NCBI GenBank assembly: GCA_963667195.1
Contig: OY762962.1
Coordinates: forward strand, 1,302,001 to 1,366,000
DNA from: UBA7703 sp963667195
GTDB lineage: Bacteria; Bacillota; Clostridia; Christensenellales; CAG-138
DNA length: 64,000 nt
Reading direction: 5' to 3'
Every line of letters starts with the position of its first letter. Position 1 is the first letter of the stretch. A program made the translations under genes and the position numbers. Below, piece by piece: positions 51,744 through 58,799 of the stretch. The notes beneath the pieces are model-generated. The model ran no database searches and was not told the origin of the DNA. It saw nothing but the letters and a program-made list of their open reading frames with translations.

Positions 51744-52385
51744 ATGGAACGACCCGTTTACCACATCGCGACGATAGCCAGCGGGAGCGCGCACACAGGC
51801 GAGCGCTTCACGATTGCGCACGACCGTCCCGAAGGAGCCGCTTCGCCGGAAACATCCGGACAGGTGGTCTATCTGCCGGGTGAAGGCTTGGAGGTTTCGA
51901 TGGTCTGCCGCGAGAAGAACCCGCGCGCGATCTACTATAACCCCAACGATCCCGTGCACACCGATAGCTGCATGGAGGCGTTTCTCGACTGCTTCCCCGA
52001 CCTGCCGCAATACGGCTACATCGGGCTGGAGATGAACGCAAACGGCGCTTCGCATTGCTCCTTTGGCACGAGCAGACATGTGCGAAACTACGTGCTCAAG
52101 CGGGGGCTTGCGCACCCGGAGGTCGCGGTGGAGCGCTTCACGCAGGACGGCGCGGACTACTGGCGGGCGACTTGCCTGCTGAAGACCTCGCTGCTGGAGG
52201 CGCTGTATGAGCGAAACTGCGACTTCGCGCCGGGGCATCGGATGCGCGGTAACTTCTATAAGTGCGGCGACTACACGGACGCACCGCATTGGGGCAGCTG
52301 GGCGCCCGTGGAGCGGGTGGACTTCCATGTGCCGCACCTGTTCGGGGACATGATCGTCGTCTCCGGTTTGGAAGATAAAGATTGA
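51744..52385 (+). CDS. Carbohydrate-binding family 9-like protein
   Basis: A 213-residue protein without a signal peptide. Segments YIGLEMNANGASHCSFG, RATCLLKTSLLEALY, GNFYKCGDYTDAPHWGSWAPVE and VDFHVPHLFG match the CBM9-like family often found with glycan-use genes, here in a cytoplasmic form. It starts 17 bp after nagA. It may bind or modify an amino sugar; catalysis is not shown for the family. The end of the coding sequence falls in a tandem duplication, so the last codons (LEDKD then stop) recur 48 bp downstream. Confidence 0.8.
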   Translation: MERPVYHIATIASGSAHTGERFTIAHDRPEGAASPETSGQVVYLPGEGLEVSMVCREKNPRAIYYNPNDPVHTDSCMEAFLDCFPDLPQYGYIGLEMNANGASHCSFGTSRHVRNYVLKRGLAHPEVAVERFTQDGADYWRATCLLKTSLLEALYERNCDFAPGHRMRGNFYKCGDYTDAPHWGSWAPVERVDFHVPHLFGDMIVVSGLEDKD

Positions 52386-52453
52386 AAACGAATCGAAAGA
52401 TTCATAATCTTCGGTCTGACAGATAAAGATTGAAAACGAGTCAAGAGACTCAT
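52362..52453 (+). repeat. 48-bp tandem duplication with paired hairpins
   Basis: Two imperfect copies of about 42 bp with a 48-bp period; the best-conserved 33 bp are 52373-52405 and 52421-52453. Each contains a 5-bp stem with a 4-nt loop: GAATC/GATTC (52390-52403) and GAGTC/GACTC (52438-52451). The middle base pair is changed on both sides, A-T in the first and G-C in the second, so the stem is kept. The first copy includes the stop codon of the CBM9-like gene. It lies just before nagB. Confidence 0.85.
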
Positions 52454-52478
52454 TTAGAAAAACGAAGGAACAACCAAC

Positions 52479-53213
52479 ATGAAAATCATCGTAACGGAAA
52501 ACTTTGACAAAACCTGCGAATGCGCGGCGGGAATCATCGGTGACGTGATCCGCAACAAGCCGGATGCACGCCTGGGCCTCGCCACCGGCAGCACCGCGCA
52601 GGGCGTTTACCCCTACCTCATCGCGGCAAACCGCGCGGGCAAGCTTGACTTTTCGCGCGTGAACACGGTCAACCTCGACGAATATGTCGGCCTCGCGCCG
52701 GATCACCCGCAGAGCTACCGCCGCTTCATGGACGAAAACCTCTTTGACCACATCAACATCGATAAGAAAAACACCGTCGTTGCCAAGGGTATCGGCGATA
52801 TCGAAGCAAACGTCAAGGCGTTTCGCGAAGCGCTTGCCGAAAAGCCCATCGACGTGCAACTGCTGGGCATCGGCGTGGACGGTCACGTCGGCTTCAACGA
52901 GCCGGGCAGAGTGCTCTATGACGGCGCACATGTCGAGGAGCTGGACGAAAGCACCATCGACGCGAACGCCCGCTTTTTTGAAAAGCGCAGCGACGTGCCG
53001 ACCAAGGCGATCTCCATGGGCATCGGCGACATCCTCCGCGCAAAGAAGCTGCTGCTGCTCGCGACGGGCGAGAACAAGGTGGAGGCGATGAAGGGCCTGC
53101 TGCTCAACGAGGAGCTGGACGTGCAGAACCCCGCGACGATGGTCAAGACGCATCCCGACCTCACGGTGATCATCGACCGCGCGCTGGCGGATCAGGTCGG
53201 CTATCGCGGCTAA
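52479..53213 (+). CDS. nagB: Glucosamine-6-phosphate deaminase
   Basis: A 244-residue isomerase-deaminase that makes fructose-6-phosphate and ammonia. The motifs LGLATGSTAQGVYPYL (phosphate loop), VNLDEYVGLAPDHPQSY with the catalytic Asp, and GIGVDGHVGFNEPG with the catalytic His are intact. The C-terminal ALLNEELDVQNPATMVKTH-like segment (here LLLNEELDVQNP) is normal. AAGGA precedes the ATG. It is the third gene of the amino-sugar operon, 93 bp after the CBM9-like gene with a hairpin repeat between them. Confidence 0.97.
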   Translation: MKIIVTENFDKTCECAAGIIGDVIRNKPDARLGLATGSTAQGVYPYLIAANRAGKLDFSRVNTVNLDEYVGLAPDHPQSYRRFMDENLFDHINIDKKNTVVAKGIGDIEANVKAFREALAEKPIDVQLLGIGVDGHVGFNEPGRVLYDGAHVEELDESTIDANARFFEKRSDVPTKAISMGIGDILRAKKLLLLATGENKVEAMKGLLLNEELDVQNPATMVKTHPDLTVIIDRALADQVGYRG

Positions 53214-53273
53214 GTTTATTTTCCATCCCGATCAGGCGAGATCAATAACCTTCTACCAAAAAGGCGGAGACAC

Positions 53274-54650
53274 ATGCAGTATTTAGGAATCGACTACAAA
53301 GCGTCCCATCTGCCGGAGCTGGACGCGGCGTTTATCCCGATGGGCGCGTGGATGCGCGCATATGAGGTGCAGGCGAAGCACCCGATTTCCGTCGCGGTGG
53401 AGTCGGCAAACGGCAGAATCGTGACCCGCGACACGGCGCTGATTCTCGATGGCGCGCACGACGCGGCGGACTATCGCTATCTGGAGCGGCTGGTCAAGTT
53501 CCTGCTCTGGAGCGTCGGTGGCTTCCGCGTGACCGTGTGCGGTGCGGACGCGCTGACGGCGCGCCTTGCGCGGGACTATGCACCCGCAGGTGTGCGCGCG
53601 TTTGACGCGGGCTTTATGGATGACGTATTTGAACGCGGTTTGGAGATTCTTGCTTGTTCTCAGGCGGATTTTCCCGCGGCGTGCGGCGAGGCGGTTTCTA
53701 TCGGCGGCAACACGAGCGGCTGCCGCATCGGCTTTGACGCGGGCGGAAGCGACCGCAAGGTCTCCGCGGTGATCGACGGCGAAACGGTGTATTCCGAGGA
53801 GGTCGTTTGGCATCCCAAGACGCAGACCGACCCGCGCTATCATTACGACGAGATCGTCAAGGCGTTTCAGACCGCGGCGGGCAAGATGCCGCGCGTGGAC
53901 GCAATCGGCGTTTCATCCGCGGGCGTGTTTGTCGGCAACAGCCCGATGGTCTCCTCGCTCTTCATCAAGGTGCCGCGCAGCGAGCGCCCGTTTGTAAAGG
54001 ATATCTACAATGCCGCTGCCAGCGCGCTCGGCAATGTTCCGATCGCGGTGGCAAACGACGGCGACGTAACCGCGCTCGCTGGCGCGATGGAGCTGCAATC
54101 CGGCTGCGTGATGGGGCTCGCGATGGGCACGAGCGAAGCCGTGGGCTACGTCAACGCCGAGGGAAACATCCTGGGTTGGTTCAACGAGCTGGCGTTTGCG
54201 CCGGTCGACCTCAACGAGCGCGCCATGCAGGACGAGTGGTCGGGCGATATCGGCGTGGGTTGCAAGTATTTCTCGCAGGACGCGGTGATCAAGCTTGCTC
54301 CCGCTGCGGGAATCACGCTCTCGGACACGCTCACACCTGCGGAGAAGCTCAAGGAAGTGCAGAAGCTGCTGGCAGAAGGCTGGGCGGCTGCGGAGGGCAT
54401 CTATCGCAGCATCGGCGTGTACCTTGCGCATGCGCTCGCGCTCTACGACATGTTTTATGAGATTCGCCACCTGTTGCTGCTTGGCCGCGTGGTCTCCGGC
54501 GAAGGCGGAAAGCTGATTGAAGCCGCCTGCCGCGAAACGCTGGCTTTCGATTATCCGGAGCTTGCGGAAAAGATTCACCTGCTGCTGCCGGACGAGGAGT
54601 CCCGCCGCGTCGGTCAATCCGTCGCCGCTGCAAGTTTGCCTCGTTGCTAA
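53274..54650 (+). CDS. ROK-like sugar kinase with extra N-terminal domain
   Basis: A 458-residue protein. Residues 1 to about 145 form an extra N-terminal part. A ROK/ASKHA core follows: phosphate-1 loop IGFDAGGSDRKVSAVIDG, VDAIGVSSAGVFVGN, the catalytic-type IAVANDGDVTALAGA, and MGLAMGTSEAVGYVN. The usual ROK zinc motif CxCGxxGC is absent and the loop GGTK is replaced by GGSD. In this operon a GlcNAc or glucosamine kinase is the natural role, supplying the substrate of NagA. The altered loop leaves some doubt about activity. Confidence 0.78.
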   Translation: MQYLGIDYKASHLPELDAAFIPMGAWMRAYEVQAKHPISVAVESANGRIVTRDTALILDGAHDAADYRYLERLVKFLLWSVGGFRVTVCGADALTARLARDYAPAGVRAFDAGFMDDVFERGLEILACSQADFPAACGEAVSIGGNTSGCRIGFDAGGSDRKVSAVIDGETVYSEEVVWHPKTQTDPRYHYDEIVKAFQTAAGKMPRVDAIGVSSAGVFVGNSPMVSSLFIKVPRSERPFVKDIYNAAASALGNVPIAVANDGDVTALAGAMELQSGCVMGLAMGTSEAVGYVNAEGNILGWFNELAFAPVDLNERAMQDEWSGDIGVGCKYFSQDAVIKLAPAAGITLSDTLTPAEKLKEVQKLLAEGWAAAEGIYRSIGVYLAHALALYDMFYEIRHLLLLGRVVSGEGGKLIEAACRETLAFDYPELAEKIHLLLPDEESRRVGQSVAAASLPRC

Positions 54651-54690
54651 TGAAAGCACGTTCATTGTAAACGGACAATTTGAGATATAT

Positions 54691-54729
54691 AATACCCAAT
54701 AGGAACGAAAGATTCCTTTGGGTATTTTT
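54691..54729 (+). terminator. Terminator of the amino-sugar operon
   Basis: A 9-bp outer stem (54691-54699 with 54718-54726) and a 5-bp inner stem (54701-54705 with 54713-54717), followed by T. Confidence 0.9.
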
Positions 54730-54773
54730 ATTCAATGTGTATTCTTTTTAGAATGAAGAGCGGTGAGGGCTAA

Positions 54774-55265
54774 ATGACTATTGCAGCAATCGAAGAGCTT
54801 GATGTTGAACGCATTGCGCCGCTGGTAGCTGCTTTTCGCGTTTCCCTGAAGAAACACAACGGAATTAACTCGATGCCGGATCTGGCAGCGGGGCAAAAAG
54901 AGCTGCTTGAATATCTCAAAGCAGGATATCCTTGTTTTGCTGCGTTGGAGCAAGATGAGTTTATTGGCTATTTGGTCTGTCGAGTGGAAAAGCCCACAGT
55001 ATGGGTGGAATCGCTCTTTGTAAAATTCGAGTTTCGTAGACAGGGCGTAGCAACCGAGCTACTGCATGCTGCTGAGAAGATTGCAGCATCAAATGGCGAA
55101 GAAACCGTATTTAACTTTGTGCATCCAAACAATCATGCTATGATTGAATTCCTTCACCGAAATGGATATTCTGTTTTGAATCTGATAGAGATACGAAAGC
55201 CATATCCGCACGAAGTATTCACACAGAAAATAAACGTCGGAGACCATGAGTTTGATTTTAGCTAA
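54774..55265 (+). CDS. GNAT-family N-acetyltransferase
   Basis: A 163-residue acetyltransferase. The GNAT core is visible: GYLVCRVEKPTVWVESLFVKFEFRRQGVATELLHAAEKIA, including the acetyl-CoA loop RRQGVA, followed by VHPNNHAMIEFLHRNGYSVLNLIEIRK. It acetylates an amine or a protein N-terminus; the target is unknown. GAGGG lies before the ATG. It is clearly AT-richer than its neighbours and is framed by two terminators, so it is an independent and perhaps acquired gene. Confidence 0.9.
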   Translation: MTIAAIEELDVERIAPLVAAFRVSLKKHNGINSMPDLAAGQKELLEYLKAGYPCFAALEQDEFIGYLVCRVEKPTVWVESLFVKFEFRRQGVATELLHAAEKIAASNGEETVFNFVHPNNHAMIEFLHRNGYSVLNLIEIRKPYPHEVFTQKINVGDHEFDFS

Positions 55266-55269
55266 ATCA

Positions 55270-55307
55270 AAAAACGTGCTATGCGAAAGTCGCGATAGCA
55301 CGTTTTT
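55270..55307. terminator. Bidirectional terminator
   Basis: A 13-bp outer stem (55270-55282 with 55295-55307), an inner 3-bp GC stem and one bulged G, with A and T runs on both sides. Confidence 0.9.
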
Positions 55308-55314
55308 ATTTCTT

Positions 55315-55890
55315 TTACACTGACCAAATCTTTGGGCTGGAGGCGGAGACGGCGAGCGCGCCCGCTTGCAGCGCGGCGATCACGTCCTCCTTCTCGTGGA
55401 TGAACCCGCCCGCGATGATGGGCGACGAGATGCGCTCCTTGAGCTGCGCGATTACCTTTGGCAATAGCCCCGGCAAAATCTCCACGAAGTCTGGTTTACT
55501 CAGCGCGATCTGTTGCTCAAAGCTGTTGAGCGAGCGGGAGTCGAGCATAAACCCGCGCTGCACCGCCGCCATGCCGAGCTGCTTTGCTCGCTTGATCAGA
55601 GCGCCGCGCGTGCTGATGATGCCTTCTGCCTGCGTCGCCTGAAAGATTGCGTCCACGGCGATCTCCTTGCTCGAAAACCCCTCGATGAGGTCGAGGTGGA
55701 TCACGCAGAGCTTCCCGCTTGCGTGTACGCGGCGGGTTAACTCGCCAACGTCCATCACGTTTCCCATCAGAAGGAACACCACGCGGCAGTCCGAATCGAG
55801 CGCAAGCGACAGCTCCTCCTCGTTTCCGACGGCGGCGATGATGGGGTTGTTCTGTATTTGGTCGTACAAAAGTTGAGCGGCTTTTTCCAA
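55315..55890 (-). CDS. glpP: Glycerol-3-phosphate-responsive antiterminator GlpP
   Basis: A 191-residue TIM-barrel-like protein. Family stretches are VVFLLMGNVMDVGELTRRVHASGKLCVIHLDLIEGFSS, GIISTRGALIKRAKQLGM, FMLDSRSLNS, KPDFVEILPGLLPKVI, and IIAGGFIHEKEDVIAALQAGALAVS. GlpP binds glycerol-3-phosphate and stops termination in glp leaders of Bacillus. The start is TTG 55890, with AGAGGT 7 nt upstream. glpK lies 22 kb away in this window; its leader shows no terminator, so the target operon (glpF, glpD or other) is probably elsewhere. Confidence 0.92.
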   Translation of the reverse strand: MEKAAQLLYDQIQNNPIIAAVGNEEELSLALDSDCRVVFLLMGNVMDVGELTRRVHASGKLCVIHLDLIEGFSSKEIAVDAIFQATQAEGIISTRGALIKRAKQLGMAAVQRGFMLDSRSLNSFEQQIALSKPDFVEILPGLLPKVIAQLKERISSPIIAGGFIHEKEDVIAALQAGALAVSASSPKIWSV

Positions 55891-55989
55891 GGCAAACCTC
55901 TTTGTTTTCGTATGGTATTAGCATATGTGACTTTGGCAAAAATCGCAAGCAGAGACGCCCATTTTTACCAGAAAAATCACAAAAACAGG

Positions 55990-56018
55990 TTTGACAGTGC
56001 CCTATAATCAGGATATGA
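55990..56018 (+). promoter_or_regulatory. Promoter of the dehydrogenase/malic enzyme operon
   Basis: TTGACA (55990-55995), 17-bp spacer and TATGAT (56013-56018). The leader to 56195 is about 170 nt; nothing specific was recognised in it. The rest of 55891-56194 holds no gene. Confidence 0.75.
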
Positions 56019-56194
56019 TAATGACGTACAAAAGTTCCTCTGAGATTTGGAGTTTGGAGCGGCGCACGGCTTCTTTTGCGTATGCTCCTTTTTTCATGCC
56101 CGCGTATCCATCGCTCAGCTTTGGCGGCGGGGCAGATACCGAATGAAACATGGCGGCATACGTCAACCCACACAAAACAGGAGGAGAATGACTT

Positions 56195-57307
56195 ATGACA
56201 GAGACCAGACCGTATATCCCGTGGGACATGATTCAAGGCTTTATGATCGACACGTTCGTTTCCTACGGCATCCCGCTTGAGGACGCGAAAATCTGCACGG
56301 ATGTTTTGCTGGAGAGCGACCGCCGCGGCATCGAAAGCCACGGCTGCAACCGCTTTAAACCCATCTATCTCGACCGCATCGACGCCGGCATCCTCAAACC
56401 CGTCACCGAATACGAGGTTGTGAAGGAAACGCCCACCACGCTGGTTGTGGACGCACACGACGGCATGGGCATGGTCGCGAGCTACAAGGCGATGAAGACC
56501 ATCATCGAAAAGGCGAAAAAGTACGGCATGGCGATGGCCGCCATCCGCAACAGCTCGCACTACGGCATCGCAGGCTACTGGTCCAGCATGGCCGTTAACG
56601 AGGGCATGATCGGCATCACCGGCACCAACGCGCGTCCCAGCATCGCGCCGACCTTCGGCGTGGAGAACATGCTCGGTACCAACCCCCTCACCGTCGGCAT
56701 GCCCACGGATGAGGAGTTCCCCTTCATGCTGGACTGCGCCACGAGCATCAGCCAGCGCGGCAAGATTGAATATTACGCAAGAAGCGGCAAGGATACCCCC
56801 GCGGGCATGGTCATCGGCCGCGACGGCAGCGCCATGACGGACAGCAACGCGATCCTCAAGGGCCTCACCGACGGCAGCGCGGCGCTGGCTCCTCTTGGCG
56901 GCATCGGCGAAGACCTCGCGGGCTACAAGGGCTACGGCTATGCAACCGTCGTTGAGATTCTCTCCGCGGCGCTGCAGGCTGGCAGCTTCCTCAAGATGTG
57001 CGTCGACCGCGACGAAAACGGCAACAAGAAGCCTTATCACCTCGGCCACTTCTTCATCGTGATTGATCCCGAGGCGTTCTGCGGCCTTGAGACGTTCAAA
57101 AAGATCGCGGGAGATATCCTGCGCGAGCTGCGCGCCTCCGAGAAAGCGCCGGGCCAGACCCGCATCTATACCGCGGGCGAAAAAGAGCACGACGTATGGC
57201 TCGAGCGCAAGGACAAGGGCGTTCCCGTCGGCGAAGCGGTACAGAAGGAGTTCATCGCCATCCGCGACAAGAAGAACCTTCCGTACAAATTCCCGTTTGA
57301 GAAATAA
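56195..57307 (+). CDS. Ldh-family NAD(P)-dependent malate/lactate dehydrogenase
   Basis: A 370-residue enzyme of the type-2 malate/L-lactate dehydrogenase family, distinct from the Rossmann MDH/LDH. The opening DVLLESDRRGIESHGCNRF, the catalytic-region RNSSHYGIAGYWSSMA, GTNARPSIAPTFGVENMLGTNP and GYKGYGYATVVEILSAAL are diagnostic. Members reduce or oxidise 2-hydroxy acids such as malate, sulfolactate or ureidoglycolate. AGGAGG precedes the ATG. The malic enzyme gene follows after 39 bp, so malate is the most likely substrate, linking oxaloacetate, malate and pyruvate. Confidence 0.93.
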   Translation: MTETRPYIPWDMIQGFMIDTFVSYGIPLEDAKICTDVLLESDRRGIESHGCNRFKPIYLDRIDAGILKPVTEYEVVKETPTTLVVDAHDGMGMVASYKAMKTIIEKAKKYGMAMAAIRNSSHYGIAGYWSSMAVNEGMIGITGTNARPSIAPTFGVENMLGTNPLTVGMPTDEEFPFMLDCATSISQRGKIEYYARSGKDTPAGMVIGRDGSAMTDSNAILKGLTDGSAALAPLGGIGEDLAGYKGYGYATVVEILSAALQAGSFLKMCVDRDENGNKKPYHLGHFFIVIDPEAFCGLETFKKIAGDILRELRASEKAPGQTRIYTAGEKEHDVWLERKDKGVPVGEAVQKEFIAIRDKKNLPYKFPFEK

Positions 57308-57346
57308 TCACTATACTTCACAAACAATAACAAGGAGATAAACACT

Positions 57347-58522
57347 ATGGATTACGCAAAAGAGTCCCTCCGCCTGCACGGCGAGTGGAAGGGCAAAATC
57401 GAAGTCAAGGCGACCGTTCCCGTCGCCACGCGCGAGGATCTGTCGCTTGCGTACACGCCCGGCGTGGCGCAGCCCTGCCTCGAGATCGAAAAGAACGTTG
57501 ACCTGAGCTATGAACTCACCCGCCGCTGGAACCTCTGCGCCGTCGTGACCGACGGTACCGCGGTGCTCGGTCTTGGCGACATCGGCCCGGAAGCCGGCAT
57601 GCCGGTCATGGAAGGCAAATGCGTGCTCTTCAAATCCTTTGGCGACGTGGACGCCTTCCCGCTCTGCATCAAGAGCAAGGAAGTGGAAGACATCGTCAAC
57701 ACCGTATACCTCATCAGCGGCAGCTTCGGCGGCATCAACCTCGAGGACATCTCCGCACCGCGCTGCTTCGAAATCGAGCGCAAACTCAAGGAAAAATGCG
57801 ATATCCCGATCTTCCACGATGACCAGCACGGCACCGCCGTTGTCACCCTCGCGGGCCTGATCAACGCGCTCAAGGTCGTCGGCAAAAAGAAGCAGAACGT
57901 CAAGGTCGTCATCAACGGTGCCGGTGCCGCCGCCATCAGCGTGACCAAGCTGCTGCTTTCGGACGGCTTTACGGACGTGACGCTGTGTGATCGCTCCGGC
58001 ATCATCTATGAAGGCCGCAAGGAAGGCATGAACTGGATCAAGGAAGAGATGTCGCTCATCACCAACCGCGAAAAGCGCAAAGGCTCGCTTGCCGATGCGA
58101 TGAAGGGCGCGGATGTGTTCATCGGCGTTTCCGCACCGAACATGGTCACCGTGGACATGGTCAAGAGCATGGCGAAGGATTCCATCATCTTTGCCTGCGC
58201 GAACCCCACGCCGGAAATCTTCCCGGACGACGCGAAAGCAGGCGGCGCCGCCGTCATCGCGACCGGCAGAAGCGATTTCCCCAACCAGATCAACAACGTT
58301 CTCGCGTTCCCGGGCATCTTCCGCGGCACGTTTGACGTCCGCGCGAAGGACATCAACGACGAGATGAAGGTTGCCGCGGCGTACGCGCTGGCGGGCCTGA
58401 TCTCGGACGACGAGCGCAACGCGGAATACGTCATCCCGAAAGCGTTTGATCCCCGCGTGGGCAAAACGGTTGCCGCGGCGGTTACCGAGGCTGCGAGAAA
58501 GACCGGAGTTGCCCGCATCTAA
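57347..58522 (+). CDS. NAD(P)-dependent malic enzyme
   Basis: A 391-residue short-form bacterial malic enzyme that decarboxylates malate to pyruvate. Motifs are LAYTPGVAQPC, DGTAVLGLGDIGPEAGMPVM with GKCVLFKSFGDVDAFP, the metal-site IPIFHDDQHGTAVV (here PIFHDDQHGTA), and the nucleotide fold VVINGAGAAAISVTKLLL. There is no C-terminal phosphotransacetylase domain. AAGGAG precedes the ATG. It forms an operon with the Ldh-family gene. It supplies pyruvate and NAD(P)H in fermentation. Confidence 0.96.
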   Translation: MDYAKESLRLHGEWKGKIEVKATVPVATREDLSLAYTPGVAQPCLEIEKNVDLSYELTRRWNLCAVVTDGTAVLGLGDIGPEAGMPVMEGKCVLFKSFGDVDAFPLCIKSKEVEDIVNTVYLISGSFGGINLEDISAPRCFEIERKLKEKCDIPIFHDDQHGTAVVTLAGLINALKVVGKKKQNVKVVINGAGAAAISVTKLLLSDGFTDVTLCDRSGIIYEGRKEGMNWIKEEMSLITNREKRKGSLADAMKGADVFIGVSAPNMVTVDMVKSMAKDSIIFACANPTPEIFPDDAKAGGAAVIATGRSDFPNQINNVLAFPGIFRGTFDVRAKDINDEMKVAAAYALAGLISDDERNAEYVIPKAFDPRVGKTVAAAVTEAARKTGVARI

Positions 58523-58548
58523 ACCAAGCAACTCATAACACAGGACAT

Positions 58549-58590
58549 AATGAGGCGACAGACCGCGTTTGCGGGATGCCGCCTCATTTT
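58549..58590 (+). terminator. Terminator after malic enzyme
   Basis: A 9-bp outer stem (58549-58557 with 58580-58588), an inner CCGC/GCGG stem, and a short T-run. Confidence 0.82.
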
Positions 58591-58668
58591 ATGTTCGTTT
58601 TCCATTCAACAATACAGCTGGCACGAGGGGAATTGTGGTTTGATGGTATAAAAACCTGTATGCTTCAA

Positions 58669-58697
58669 GTGACAAACATCGTAATAGTCGATATAAT
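58669..58697 (+). promoter_or_regulatory. Promoter of the dCache-GGDEF gene
   Basis: GTGACA (58669-58674), 17-bp spacer and TATAAT (58692-58697). Confidence 0.78.
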
Positions 58698-58799
58698 GCT
58701 TACAAGAAACGCGTTTTCCGGTATTTTGCAAGAAGAGACGAACTGAACCCCGAAGCAATCGCAACACACTTCCGAAAATCATCAGAAGGGTGGAATTCC

